DNA of 64,000 bases from Clostridia bacterium (GCA_017461235.1 JAFTYU010000003.1:1-64000), one strand, 5' to 3'; counted from the stretch's first letter, positions 8,225 through 16,847 are shown. Numbers and translations are program-made. The notes: generated by a model from the letters alone, not told the origin.

Positions 8225-9277
8225 GTGGATATCATAAACGATATGAGCGTTTGGGAAAAGCTCGAAAAAACAGAAGAACCTATCATAATGTACGGCACCG
8301 GCAACGGTGCCGACAAGGTTATTGACATTCTGGAAAAACGCAACATTACGCTTTCGGGGGTCACTGCAAGTTCCGATTTCGTTAGAAACCGTACCTTCCG
8401 TGGCTTTCAGGTTATGCCCTTACGCCATTTTGAGGAAAAATACAGTACCTTCACCGTTATTGTTACCTTCGGCACATCCATCCCTTCCGTTATGGATAAC
8501 ATTTACTCTATTGCAGAAAATCACCGCGTGCTCGTGCCTTGCGTGCCTGTTATCGGCACGGAAGCTTTTGACGAACACTTTTCAGAAACCAACTGCAAAA
8601 AAATCGAATATGCATACAGCCTTATGGCGGATGATTTTTCAAAAGAAATATACAAGGGGTACGTTAATTTTCTTTATGGTGGTGAAATTGAAGCATTAAA
8701 GAGTATTACCACACCCGAAAGTGAAGCCTTTGCAAATATTTTGAACCTTTCAGGTAATGAAACATATATTGATATCGGTGCTTACCGCGGTGATACTGTT
8801 GATAAATTTTTAAATTATTGCGGCGGTACGTATAAGGAAATAATATGTGCCGAACCCGATAATAAAACCTATTTAAAGCTTATTGAACATTGCAAAAACC
8901 TTAAAAACTTCAAAGCACTTAACGTCGCTGTCACCGCCACTGACGGTGTTATAGGCTTTTCGGATGCGCACGGCAGACAGTCCGCGGTAGGCGGAAATAA
9001 AATGATTGACTCAATAAGCCTTGCCACACTTAGTAAAAATGCCCGTCCGACATACATAAAAATCGATTCGGAAGGTTGTGAATACGAAATTTTAGATGCA
9101 GGCAAGGATATATTAAAGAACTTTGCACCGAAGCTTAACGTAGCGGTTTACCATAAAAGTGCAGATATTTTTGAAATCCCCATACTCATAAACAGTATAA
9201 ATGATAATTATAAAATACATCTTCGTCATCACCCCTACATTCCTGCATGGGACACACTTTTATACTGCACCCTTTGA
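8225..9277 (+). CDS. FkbM-family SAM-dependent methyltransferase with N-terminal Rossmann domain
   Basis: A 350-residue cytoplasmic protein. Residues 1-130 look like a nucleotide-binding Rossmann unit (MYGTGNGADKV near residue 22), as often seen before FkbM domains in saccharide-modifying proteins. The methyltransferase part has SAM motif I YIDIGAYRGDTV at residue 181, an acidic EPD motif at the end of the next strand, and the FkbM hallmark IKIDSEGCEYEIL near residue 278. The C-terminus has the usual HHPYIPAWDTLLYC. The start is a GTG at 8225 behind AAGGGGTG; an in-frame ATG at 8243 is less well placed. FkbM enzymes O-methylate sugars or small molecules; the substrate here is unknown. The gene is alone between the Rhs locus and the polyamine operon. 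Confidence 0.88.
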   Translation: MDIINDMSVWEKLEKTEEPIIMYGTGNGADKVIDILEKRNITLSGVTASSDFVRNRTFRGFQVMPLRHFEEKYSTFTVIVTFGTSIPSVMDNIYSIAENHRVLVPCVPVIGTEAFDEHFSETNCKKIEYAYSLMADDFSKEIYKGYVNFLYGGEIEALKSITTPESEAFANILNLSGNETYIDIGAYRGDTVDKFLNYCGGTYKEIICAEPDNKTYLKLIEHCKNLKNFKALNVAVTATDGVIGFSDAHGRQSAVGGNKMIDSISLATLSKNARPTYIKIDSEGCEYEILDAGKDILKNFAPKLNVAVYHKSADIFEIPILINSINDNYKIHLRHHPYIPAWDTLLYCTL

Positions 9278-9313
9278 CAAAAAAATTTATTTTTCAACAT
9301 TTTTAAAAAAATA

Positions 9314-9342
9314 TTGACATTTACCTTAAATATATATATATT
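9314..9342 (+). promoter_or_regulatory. Promoter of the potABCD operon
   Basis: A consensus TTGACA (9314-9319), 17-nt spacer and TATATT (9337-9342) predict transcription from about 9350. That leaves a leader of roughly 170 nt before potA. Confidence 0.8.
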
Positions 9343-9349
9343 TAAATTG

Positions 9350-9521
9350 CAAATTAAAAATAACGTGTCAGCCGTCACGGGTAATTGATGCCACGGACAA
9401 ATAAAATTCACCAATTTGAAGAATAACTTTTCAGGTTCTTTAGGTAGGTGGTTTTTTCTTTTGGATAAATTCACGACGGGTTTATCCGAATATTCTTAAT
9501 TTGCGGAAAGGGGCTGCATAA
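9350..9521 (+). promoter_or_regulatory. Long structured 5-prime leader of potABCD, possible cis-regulatory RNA
   Basis: The leader can form several helices. CCGT and ACGG flank a first domain (about 9371-9395) with an alternative CGTG/CACG pairing. A two-part stem pairs CACC with GGTG and AAGAA with TTCTT (about 9409-9449). A seven-bp hairpin GGATAAA/TTTATCC (about 9462-9486) lies just before the ribosome site GGAAAGGGG. It matches no riboswitch consensus I know. A role in sensing polyamine levels is a guess from the operon it precedes. Confidence 0.4.
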
Positions 9522-10649
9522 TTGTCCAACAACATTATTGAATTAAAGAATATTTCCGTCGCATTTGACGGTCAACAAATTATAGATAATATGAATTTAT
9601 ATATCCGCGACAAGGAATTTATCACCTTTTTAGGTCCTTCCGGTTGCGGCAAGACAACTACGCTCAGAATGATTGCCGGTTTTCAGGAGCCTGACTCGGG
9701 CGAAGTTATCTTTGACGGTAAAATAATCAATGGTGTTCCGCCCCACAAGAGGCAGTTGAACACCATTTTTCAGCGTTACGCTCTGTTCCCGCACCTTAAC
9801 GTTTATGAGAATATTGCCTTCGGTCTGCGACTTAAAAAGACTCCCGAAAAGGAGATTAAAGAAGCTGTTACGGAAATGCTTGAGCTCATAAACCTTAAAG
9901 GCTTTGAGCGTAGAAATATATCTTCCCTTTCAGGCGGTCAGCAACAGCGTGTGGCTATAGCACGTGCTCTTGTTGTCAAGCCACGCGTGCTTCTGCTTGA
10001 CGAACCCTTGGGCGCACTCGACCTTAAACTGCGCAAGGATATGCAGGTCGAGCTTAAAAACATACAACAACGTCTTGGGATTACATTTATTTACGTTACC
10101 CACGACCAGGAAGAAGCCCTTTCAATGTCCGACACCATAGTTGTTATGGATTCGGGTGTTATTCAGCAAATCGGCACACCCACAGACATCTACAACGAAC
10201 CAAAGAATGCTTTCGTTGCGGATTTCATCGGTGAAAGTAACATCATCGAAGGTGTTATGCGTGCCGACTTCAACGTTGAAATGGCAGGTCATAAATTCAA
10301 ATGTCTTGACAAAGGCTTCGGCATTGACGAAAAGGTTGACGTTGTTGTAAGACCCGAAGATGTTGACGTAGTTCCCGTTGAAAGCTCAATGATTTCAGGC
10401 GTTGTAACATCCATCACCTTTAAGGGTGTTTATTATGAAATAATCGTTGAAATCAAGGGCTTCAAATGGATGATTCAATCCACACAATATCAGGAAGTCG
10501 GCTCAACTATCGGTCTTAACGTTGAACCCGATGCTATCCACATTATGAAAAAATCTCAGTACTCCGGTCTTTACGGCGACTACAGTTCATTCAGCGAAGA
10601 ATTTGATGAGCTTTCAGACGCAACAGTTTACGAAGAAGACGACGAATAA
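9522..10649 (+). CDS. potA: Spermidine/putrescine ABC transporter ATP-binding protein PotA
   Basis: The ATPase of the PotABCD polyamine importer, 375 residues. The nucleotide-binding domain shows Walker [11 protein letters not shown] (about residue 38), the Q-loop, signature [15 protein letters not shown], Walker [13 protein letters not shown] and the H-loop THDQEEAL. The C-terminal third is a TOBE-type regulatory domain (VRPEDVDVV), followed by an acidic tail. Translation starts at a TTG at 9522, preceded by the strong ribosome site GGAAAGGGG; no better start exists. It is the first gene of a four-gene operon (B and C, and C and D, overlap). Length and motifs are typical. Confidence 0.96.
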   Translation: MSNNIIELKNISVAFDGQQIIDNMNLYIRDKEFITFLGPSGCGKTTTLRMIAGFQEPDSGEVIFDGKIINGVPPHKRQLNTIFQRYALFPHLNVYENIAFGLRLKKTPEKEIKEAVTEMLELINLKGFERRNISSLSGGQQQRVAIARALVVKPRVLLLDEPLGALDLKLRKDMQVELKNIQQRLGITFIYVTHDQEEALSMSDTIVVMDSGVIQQIGTPTDIYNEPKNAFVADFIGESNIIEGVMRADFNVEMAGHKFKCLDKGFGIDEKVDVVVRPEDVDVVPVESSMISGVVTSITFKGVYYEIIVEIKGFKWMIQSTQYQEVGSTIGLNVEPDAIHIMKKSQYSGLYGDYSSFSEEFDELSDATVYEEDDE

Positions 10650-10684
10650 TTCCATTTATCCGAACTTTGAAAGGAGTGCTGACC

Positions 10685-11509
10685 GTGAATAAAAAATCTT
10701 CACTTATGTCCCGGTTGGCAGGGGCTCCGTACATTGTCTGGGCGGCATTATTCATTATCGTTCCCTTATGTATGGTTGCCTACTACGCCTTTACCGATAA
10801 CACCGGGGCGTTCACTTTTAACAATATTACCGACATTTTAAAATACACCGACACCTTCCTTCTTTCAATATGGTTAGGTCTTGTGGCAACGGTTATCTGC
10901 CTTATTGTTGCATATCCCCTTGCCTATATTATGGCTCAGAAGGGTTCTGAAAAGCAAAGCACTATGACTATGCTTATAATGCTCCCTATGTGGATGAACT
11001 TCCTTCTGCGTACATACTCCTGGATGACCATTCTGGAAGATACAGGTCTTATTAACACAGTTATTACAAGCTTAGGTTTTGAGCCCTTACAGTTAATAAA
11101 TACCCGCGGTGCTGTAGTTTTGGGGATGGTTTACAACTTCCTTCCCTATATGATTTTACCTATTTACACCGTTATGCTCAAAACAGACCGTTCCCTTGTT
11201 GAGGCGGCGCAGGATCTGGGCGGCAACAAGCTTGCCGTTTTCAGAAACGTTACAATCCCCTTAAGCGTGCCGGGCATTGTTTCGGGCTTTACTATGGTTT
11301 TTGTTCCTTCAGTAAGCACCTTCTACATTTCGCAGAAATTGGGCGGCACGGGTACAATACTTATCGGTGACATTATAGAAACTCAGTTCCAGACTGCAAA
11401 CAACTTTAATCTTGGCGCATCTCTTTCCTTTGTGCTTATGATTCTTATTTTCATCTGTCTTGCAGTTATGAACAGGTTTTCGGATGATGACGGAGGTGTT
11501 ATTATATGA
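10685..11509 (+). CDS. potB: Spermidine/putrescine ABC transporter permease PotB
   Basis: A membrane permease of 274 residues with six predicted helices and the binding-protein-dependent transport (EAA) loop EAAQDLGGNKLAVFRNVTIPLSVPGI near residues 180-205, which contacts PotA. I chose the GTG at 10685 because AAGGAG (10671-10676) lies 8 nt upstream. An upstream TTG at 10667 in the same frame precedes that ribosome site and would only add an unlikely six-residue extension. The stop overlaps the potC start by 4 nt (ATGA). PotB and PotC form the transmembrane channel. Confidence 0.95.
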   Translation: MNKKSSLMSRLAGAPYIVWAALFIIVPLCMVAYYAFTDNTGAFTFNNITDILKYTDTFLLSIWLGLVATVICLIVAYPLAYIMAQKGSEKQSTMTMLIMLPMWMNFLLRTYSWMTILEDTGLINTVITSLGFEPLQLINTRGAVVLGMVYNFLPYMILPIYTVMLKTDRSLVEAAQDLGGNKLAVFRNVTIPLSVPGIVSGFTMVFVPSVSTFYISQKLGGTGTILIGDIIETQFQTANNFNLGASLSFVLMILIFICLAVMNRFSDDDGGVII

Positions 11510-12336
11510 CCAAAAAAACTTCCGTCAGCGCAAAGCTTTATACTGCACTTGTATTCATATTTTTATATGCACCCATTGCAGTTCTCATTGTTTTCAGCTT
11601 CAACTCCGGCAAAAGCACATCTGTTTTTGAAGGCTTTTCGCTTTATTGGTACAAAGAGCTTTTTAATGACAGTGCAACTCTTGAAGCATTCAAAAACTCA
11701 ATGATAGTTGCTGTTGTTTCTTCAATCATTTCAACAGTTATGGGCACTGCGGCAGCCACAGGTATATACGGTTATAAGAATAAACTTATTAAAAGCAGTA
11801 TTATGACTGTCACCAATATACCTATGATGAACCCCGAAATCGTTACAGGTGTATCTATGATGCTGCTGTTCGTTTTCATTGGTGCACTGTTCGGTAAAAC
11901 GGGTACACTTGGTTTTCCGACACTTATTATTGCTCACGTTACGTTCGAGCTGCCCTACGTTATCTTAAACGTATTGCCGAAATTACGCCAGACCGACCCG
12001 CACCTTGCCGAAGCGGCACAGGATCTTGGTTGTACTCCTGCACAGGCTTTTTTCAAAGTTGTTCTTCCGGCTATTATGCCCGGTATAATTTCGGGTCTTA
12101 TGATGGCTTTCACCTTATCGGTTGACGATTTCATCATAAGCTACTTTGTAAGCGGCACTACATCACAGACTTTGCCAATCCGCATTTTCTCTATGACAAA
12201 GCGCCGTGTTACACCCGATATGTACGCTCTTTCCACCTTGATTTTCCTTGCTATCCTTGTACTGTTGATTGTTTCAAACGTCATAAGTGCTCGCGGTGAC
12301 AAGAAATTATCAAAGAAAGGCGGTGCAAAGAAATGA
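11506..12336 (+). CDS. potC: Spermidine/putrescine ABC transporter permease PotC
   Basis: The second membrane permease, 276 residues with six predicted helices. The EAA loop EAAQDLGCTPAQAFFKVVLPAIMPGI lies around residues 165-190, followed by the conserved FTLSVDDFIISYF segment typical of PotC. It begins at an ATG overlapping the potB stop, and its own stop overlaps potD by 4 nt, so translation is coupled through the operon. Confidence 0.95.
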   Translation: MTKKTSVSAKLYTALVFIFLYAPIAVLIVFSFNSGKSTSVFEGFSLYWYKELFNDSATLEAFKNSMIVAVVSSIISTVMGTAAATGIYGYKNKLIKSSIMTVTNIPMMNPEIVTGVSMMLLFVFIGALFGKTGTLGFPTLIIAHVTFELPYVILNVLPKLRQTDPHLAEAAQDLGCTPAQAFFKVVLPAIMPGIISGLMMAFTLSVDDFIISYFVSGTTSQTLPIRIFSMTKRRVTPDMYALSTLIFLAILVLLIVSNVISARGDKKLSKKGGAKK

Positions 12337-13529
12337 GCAAACGCCTTCCTTGTATATTTACTGTTATTGTTATTATCTGCGCCTGTCTTTCCCCTGCCGT
12401 AAGCGCCGAGGGAAAAAAAGACTATTCACACCTTGAAGGCACTACGCTTAACGTTTACAACTGGGGTGAGTATATTTCCGACGGGCAGGACGGCTCTCTT
12501 GACGTAAACAAAGAATTTGAGAAAAGATACGGTATAAAAGTTAATTACACCAACTATGAGAGTAATGAGAATATGTACAACAAGCTCAAAAGCGGTGGTG
12601 CAAATTACGATGTTGTTATTCCATCGGATTATATGATAGCAAAGCTTATCGAAGAAGATATGTTGGCAGAGCTTGATTTTTCCAATATACCCAATCATAA
12701 ATACATTCTCGACAAATACAAGGGTCTTTATTATGACCCTGACGACAAATACACCGTAGCATATACCGTTGGTATGGTAGGTCTGATTTACAACACCACT
12801 ATGGTTGAAGGCGATGTTGACAGTTGGGGTGTTTTGTGGGACGAAAAATATGCCGGTCAGATTCTGATGTTCAACAACCCCCGTGATGCTTTCGGCATTG
12901 CTCAATGCTATCTCGGTCAGAGCATCAATACGGAAGATATAAGCCAATGGGATGATGCTATCGAGCTTCTCAAAAAGCAGAATCCCCTTGTAGGCTCGTA
13001 TGTTATGGATGAGGTTTACAACAAAATGGAACGCGGTGATGCGGCTCTTGCCCCATACTACGCAGGTGACTTCCTTACAATGTACGACGTAAATCCGGAT
13101 CTTGCTTTCGTTTATCCCAAAGAAGGCGTAAACTTCTTTGTAGATGCAATGTGCATCCCTAAAAATACTGAAAACAAAGAAGCTGCCGAGCTTTATATAA
13201 ACTTTATGTGCGAAGAAGATATTGCCGTCGCCAACGCCAATTACGTTTGCTACGCTTCACCCCACGCACTTGTGCTTGAATCTGACGAATATGAGCTTAA
13301 AGGTAACCCTGTTCTTTATCCGTCAGAAGAAGATATGCCGAAAACGGAAATGTTCGAAAACCTTAGTTATGAAACCCAGCAGTATATGACAACTCTGTGG
13401 AACGAACTTAAAATTGAAGGTAATTCAAACCTTGACGTTTATATCGGTCTTTCTGCTACTCTCGTGCTTGTGGTTGCATACCTTGTGTATAAATTCCTTA
13501 AGAAAAAGAAAAGAGAAGCATATTATTAA
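12333..13529 (+). CDS. potD: Polyamine-binding protein PotD with C-terminal membrane anchor
   Basis: The extracellular substrate-binding protein, 398 residues. The signal peptide spans residues 1-25 with a type I cleavage site after AVSA. The mature domain opens LNVYNWGEYI and contains SDYMIAKLI, PYYAGDF and FVDAMCIPKN, all typical of PotD-type spermidine/putrescine receptors. Most Firmicute binding proteins are lipoproteins, but there is no lipobox here. Instead residues about 372-390 (IGLSATLVLVVAYLVYKFL) form a transmembrane helix followed by KKKKR, which should hold the protein on the membrane from its C-terminus. It is the last gene of the operon, followed by a strong terminator. Confidence 0.93.
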   Translation: MSKRLPCIFTVIVIICACLSPAVSAEGKKDYSHLEGTTLNVYNWGEYISDGQDGSLDVNKEFEKRYGIKVNYTNYESNENMYNKLKSGGANYDVVIPSDYMIAKLIEEDMLAELDFSNIPNHKYILDKYKGLYYDPDDKYTVAYTVGMVGLIYNTTMVEGDVDSWGVLWDEKYAGQILMFNNPRDAFGIAQCYLGQSINTEDISQWDDAIELLKKQNPLVGSYVMDEVYNKMERGDAALAPYYAGDFLTMYDVNPDLAFVYPKEGVNFFVDAMCIPKNTENKEAAELYINFMCEEDIAVANANYVCYASPHALVLESDEYELKGNPVLYPSEEDMPKTEMFENLSYETQQYMTTLWNELKIEGNSNLDVYIGLSATLVLVVAYLVYKFLKKKKREAYY

Positions 13530-13566
13530 AAAATGAACCCCACGTTACCGTGGGGTTCATTTTTTA
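13528..13566. terminator. Bidirectional terminator between potD and the E2-like gene
   Basis: A perfect 12-bp stem (ATGAACCCCACG, loop TTAC, CGTGGGGTTCAT) is flanked by an A-run and a T-run. It can stop transcription from both convergent genes. Confidence 0.92.
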
Positions 13567-14505
13567 CCATTCTCTGATTATCTCAGGATTCCGGAATATT
13601 TCATCAAGTTTTTTGATAAAGGGCATAACATCATTGAACGCGCCGATTCTGTGGTCAAACATAAGTGTTATGGGCAACAATTTTTTTGTACCTATATCCA
13701 CTTCGCCTTTTTCATTACGGAAAGCGTAGTCAGACTCCTTCACACCACCCATTGCCATAAGAAATGTCTGCGGATACAACAGGGGTGTATAAGTAACATT
13801 GCCGTTGAGCCCATCATACAACACGCCCCAGTTTGTAAGACAAACAGAGCCTTCATTAAGTTCATCCATAAAAAGCATCGAACCGTCTCTGGGTGCAGGA
13901 TGAAAAAGACCCTTGAGTTTTGCGACCTTGTGCTTCCCTACATAGCCCGTTACGGTCTGTGCAACCGTAGGAACTACCGCACCGCTGAGCATAAGACCAA
14001 CAGTTCTCTGTGTAATAACGTCAAACATAACCTTATCTATATTAGTCTGTTTCATACGCTCAAGAAGCTCGTTGATCTGTTCGGACAATTCTTTAAGGCT
14101 TTTGTTTTCCGTTTCTTTTACTTTAACGGGAAATGTTTCGCCGTTATCCAAAACAACCGGCATTGCAACATCAATATGTTTTTTCATAACAAGTGTGCCG
14201 CAGGATGAAGTTGTATTGAATTTAATGTGAGCATTGAGCTTCGGCGCCACCTTCAGACCTTCAACGAGCACCTTCATCATAATGGTGTTGAAGGATAAGG
14301 AATAACCGCAGCTTTCTTTTAACTTCTGAAATTCTTCCCAAAATCTTGTAATATCCGCCTCATAATTATATCCTGCGGTAGGTGAATTTTGCTGTGCCTT
14401 TGTAAGAATATATCCGGACACTCTGCTTTTTAAATTAAAATATTCAACGGTATCGCCTTTTTCAGGCCTTCCCAGTGCACCGTTAAGAAACTTTTTAATA
14501 TCCAT
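13564..14505 (-). CDS. Stand-alone E2-like (2-oxoacid dehydrogenase acyltransferase fold) protein
   Basis: 313 residues matching the catalytic domain of dihydrolipoamide acyltransferases (E2), without lipoyl or subunit-binding domains. The fold is shown by SFNTIMMKVLVEGLKVAPKLNA, VAMPVVLDNGE and the C-terminal LPITLMFDHRIGAFND. Active E2 enzymes carry DHRxxDG, with His as catalytic base. Here the His is kept but the DG pair is replaced (DHRIGAF). This may be an acyltransferase using other acceptors or a non-catalytic relative. It has its own promoter and no dehydrogenase genes nearby. The ATG at 14505 has the ribosome site AAAGGA. Confidence 0.75.
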   Translation of the reverse strand: MDIKKFLNGALGRPEKGDTVEYFNLKSRVSGYILTKAQQNSPTAGYNYEADITRFWEEFQKLKESCGYSLSFNTIMMKVLVEGLKVAPKLNAHIKFNTTSSCGTLVMKKHIDVAMPVVLDNGETFPVKVKETENKSLKELSEQINELLERMKQTNIDKVMFDVITQRTVGLMLSGAVVPTVAQTVTGYVGKHKVAKLKGLFHPAPRDGSMLFMDELNEGSVCLTNWGVLYDGLNGNVTYTPLLYPQTFLMAMGGVKESDYAFRNEKGEVDIGTKKLLPITLMFDHRIGAFNDVMPFIKKLDEIFRNPEIIREW

Positions 14506-14537
14506 ATAACTATCCTTTATTTTTTATTAGCTTTCTC

Positions 14538-14567
14538 AATATACCATTATCTATACCCGTTTGTCAA
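14538..14567 (-). promoter_or_regulatory. Promoter of the E2-like gene
   Basis: On the minus strand, TTGACA (14562-14567), an 18-nt spacer and TATATT (14538-14543). It lies within the tail of the upstream oadG terminator, so this gene is a separate unit. Confidence 0.75.
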
Positions 14568-14573
14568 ACATAT

Positions 14574-14613
14574 AAAAACGGGGCTGTAAAAGACCTTCGT
14601 TTTTTACAGCCCC
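14574..14613 (-). terminator. Terminator of the oadB-oadG operon
   Basis: The stem GGGGCTGT(AAAA) paired with its complement (14580-14613) is followed on the minus strand by CGTTTTTA. Confidence 0.88.
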
Positions 14614-14620
14614 ATTAATT

Positions 14621-14887
14621 TTATTTATCTTTCTTTTTGCCTGAACCGGCTTTATTAAGTAAGGATACCACAATGATTATAATACCTATTACCAAAAAGA
14701 CGCCCACCATACCGGTTATAAACCAAAGAAGAGCTTCAGAAAGATTCTCTGTTGTAAACTTAATCGCCATAGCACTACCTGTTTCTGCAACAGTCTCCGG
14801 CACAGTTTCCGAAACGCTCTGCACCATAGTTTCAGCAACATCAGTTATTTTAGCGGATAAAATTTTATTTAAAAGAATTTTAAACAT
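14621..14887 (-). CDS. Sodium-pump decarboxylase gamma subunit (OadG family)
   Basis: An 88-residue membrane protein with one strong helix at about 52-78 (TGMVGVFLVIGIIIIVVSLLN) and a Lys-rich cytoplasmic end, the pattern of OadG-type subunits that tether the biotin-dependent carboxyltransferase to the beta pump. An unusual feature is the roughly 50-residue polar, Thr/Glu/Val-rich segment before the helix, longer than in textbook OadG. It lies 14 nt after the beta subunit with the ribosome site TGGAGGTG. No carboxyltransferase or biotin carrier gene is visible nearby, so those must lie elsewhere. Confidence 0.8.
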   Translation of the reverse strand: MFKILLNKILSAKITDVAETMVQSVSETVPETVAETGSAMAIKFTTENLSEALLWFITGMVGVFLVIGIIIIVVSLLNKAGSGKKKDK

Positions 14888-14901
14888 TTACTGCACCTCC
14901 A

Positions 14902-16098
14902 TTATTTGCCAAGGAATTCGAGAGCAAACTTCAAAAGCACACCACCGGCAATAACCGATGCAACCTGACCGGAAACGTTAACGCCTGTTGCGTGCATAAG
15001 AAGGAAGTTCTGATTGTCTGCTTCAAGACCTAATTTATGAACAACACGTGATGACATGGGGAAAGCAGAAATACCTGCCGCACCAATCATAGGATTGAAC
15101 TTCTTTCCTTCGGGAAGGAAAAGGTTGAGGAACTTTGCAAAAAGAAAGCCACCGGCAGTATCAACAATAAATGCTACAAGACCGAGACCGAGAATCAGGG
15201 CTGTTTCAAAGCGAAGGAAATCCTTCGCATTCATATTTGCCGCAACCGTAATACCGAGAAGGATTGTAATGAGATTTGCAAGAACCTTCTGTGCAGTTTC
15301 TGAAAGGGAATCAAGAACGCCACATTCTCTGATAAGGTTACCGAACATAAGGAAACCGATAAGAACTGCTGACTGGGGTGATACGATACCAGCGATAATT
15401 GTAACAACAATGGGGAAAAGGATTCTTGTTCTCTTAGAAACGGATTTTCCTTCGTATTTCATACGAATCTTACGTTCTTTTTTAGTTGTAAGAAGCTTGA
15501 TAACAGGGGGCTGAACAACAGGAACAAGCGCCATATACGAATACGCCGCAACGGTAATTGCGCCAATATACTTTGAATCCAACTGTGTTGCAACGAAAAT
15601 AGATGTGGGGCCGTCTGCCGCACCGATAATAGCAATTGAAGCCGCTTCTTCAAGGGGGAAAATAAATGATGCGGCGAATAATGTAAAGAATATACCAAAC
15701 TGAGCTGCCGCTCCGAAAATCATAAGTTTCGGGTTAGAGAGCACGGGGCCGAAGTCAATCATTGCACCGATACCGATAAACAAAAGCAACGGGAATAATT
15801 CGTTTGCAACACCGGCATTATAAAGTATATAAATGGCGCCTTCACCCGGTTTTAAAACACCTGCATCAAATGCAAGGGGCAAGTTTACAAGAATCGTACC
15901 GAAACCCATTGGCAAAAGAAGAGTGGGCTCCATATCCTTCGCTATGGCAAGATAAATAAGCAATCCGCCTATAGCACACATAACAATCATCTTGGGTATG
16001 GCATAATCATCTTCGGCACTCATTTCTGCAAACGCAGAAAATATACCAAGTATCTTTTCGCCAAATTCACCTAAAAATCCTAAAATCTGTTGCGACAT
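14902..16098 (-). CDS. Na+-translocating decarboxylase beta subunit (OadB/GcdB/MmdB)
   Basis: A 398-residue polytopic membrane protein that uses decarboxylation of carboxybiotin to pump Na+ outward. Family signatures are LLPMGFGTILVN, FIGIGAMIDFGPVL, IIGAADGPTSIFV (the Asp near residue 160 is the ion-binding and proton-accepting Asp of the family) and NVSGQVASVIAGG near the C-terminus. From sequence alone the substrate (oxaloacetate, methylmalonyl-CoA or glutaconyl-CoA) cannot be decided. The gene is transcribed away from bioY, a biotin importer, which fits its biotin dependence. The ribosome site AAGGAG precedes the ATG at 16098. Confidence 0.94.
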   Translation of the reverse strand: MSQQILGFLGEFGEKILGIFSAFAEMSAEDDYAIPKMIVMCAIGGLLIYLAIAKDMEPTLLLPMGFGTILVNLPLAFDAGVLKPGEGAIYILYNAGVANELFPLLLFIGIGAMIDFGPVLSNPKLMIFGAAAQFGIFFTLFAASFIFPLEEAASIAIIGAADGPTSIFVATQLDSKYIGAITVAAYSYMALVPVVQPPVIKLLTTKKERKIRMKYEGKSVSKRTRILFPIVVTIIAGIVSPQSAVLIGFLMFGNLIRECGVLDSLSETAQKVLANLITILLGITVAANMNAKDFLRFETALILGLGLVAFIVDTAGGFLFAKFLNLFLPEGKKFNPMIGAAGISAFPMSSRVVHKLGLEADNQNFLLMHATGVNVSGQVASVIAGGVLLKFALEFLGK

Positions 16099-16162
16099 TT
16101 TTCTCCTTCTTTCTTTTTACTAAATCTTACGCCCGTGTTATGAACGGTAAATTCACTTTTGT

Positions 16163-16191
16163 TTGACTTTCCTTATTGAATATGCTACCAT
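16163..16191 (+). promoter_or_regulatory. Promoter of bioY
   Basis: TTGACT (16163-16168), 17-nt spacer, TACCAT (16186-16191) with an extended TG-type element just upstream. It sits in the 114-nt divergent region shared with oadB. I looked for a BirA operator (TTGTTAAC and its inverted half) and saw none. Confidence 0.6.
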
Positions 16192-16212
16192 CCTTGGGCG
16201 AGGTGAAAAGTT

Positions 16213-16773
16213 TTGCGTGATAAAGCCCGTTCTCATTCTTCAAAAAACAGAATAAAACTGAGTGTTCTCATATCACTTTTTACCGCAGTAATTGCAGTCT
16301 GTTCCTTTGTCAGTGTACCATCTGCCGTACCATTCACCCTTCAGACCCTGGGTATTTTTACAACACTTACGGTTTTAGGGGGCAAGCACGGCACAGTCTG
16401 TATTGCCCTGTATATTTTCATAGGGCTTGCAGGTGTGCCTGTTTTTTCCGGTTTTGGTGCAGGCTTTGGTCACATAACCGGAGCAACGGGCGGTTTCATT
16501 CTTGGTTTTATTATTTGTGGTTTTTGTTATTGGATTATAACAAAAATCTTCGGCAACAAAACCGTAACTAAAGCAATCGGCTTAATAACGGGACTCTTAC
16601 TGTGCTACTCCTTCGGCACATTATGGTACGCCGTTTTTCACCTTAGGACAATCAGCCCGGGTGAGTTTTTAACCGTCCTTAAAGTATGTGTTCTGCCTTT
16701 TATAATTCCCGACCTTTTAAAGCTCTGTGTGGCACTTATAATTGACAAAAAATTACCACAGACAATTAGATAG
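16213..16773 (+). CDS. bioY: Biotin ECF transporter substrate-binding protein BioY
   Basis: A 186-residue membrane protein of the BioY family, the S-component that captures biotin. Recognisable stretches are VPFTLQTLGIF, YIFIGLAGVPVFSGF and GATGGFILGF, with about six helices, and the C-terminal FIIPDLLKL. The start is a TTG at 16213 behind GAGGTG. No EcfA/T energising module is present in the window, so it must use a shared module or act alone. Its divergent pairing with a biotin-dependent Na+ pump suggests coordinated biotin supply. Confidence 0.93.
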   Translation: MRDKARSHSSKNRIKLSVLISLFTAVIAVCSFVSVPSAVPFTLQTLGIFTTLTVLGGKHGTVCIALYIFIGLAGVPVFSGFGAGFGHITGATGGFILGFIICGFCYWIITKIFGNKTVTKAIGLITGLLLCYSFGTLWYAVFHLRTISPGEFLTVLKVCVLPFIIPDLLKLCVALIIDKKLPQTIR

Positions 16774-16816
16774 TTTATCACAATAAATAATAATAAACAA
16801 TACTGTTTTTTCATAT

Positions 16817-16844
16817 AAATCCCCTCTTTTTTCGAGGGGATTTT
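16817..16844. terminator. Bidirectional terminator between bioY and the mannosidase
   Basis: A 10-bp stem AAATCCCCTC/GAGGGGATTT with a T-rich loop and flanking A and T runs, lying between two convergent genes. Confidence 0.88.
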
Positions 16845-16847
16845 AGT

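Noticed and set aside
12426..12947. A 173-codon minus-strand open frame within potD.
   Set aside because: It is the shadow of the potD frame; potD has unmistakable PotD motifs.
13651..14208. A 185-codon open frame on the plus strand within the E2-like gene.
   Set aside because: It is antisense to a well supported gene, has no ribosome site and the protein is Cys- and His-rich nonsense.
16099..16212. BirA operator between oadB and bioY.
   Set aside because: No TTGTTAAC-type inverted half-sites were found in the divergent region.
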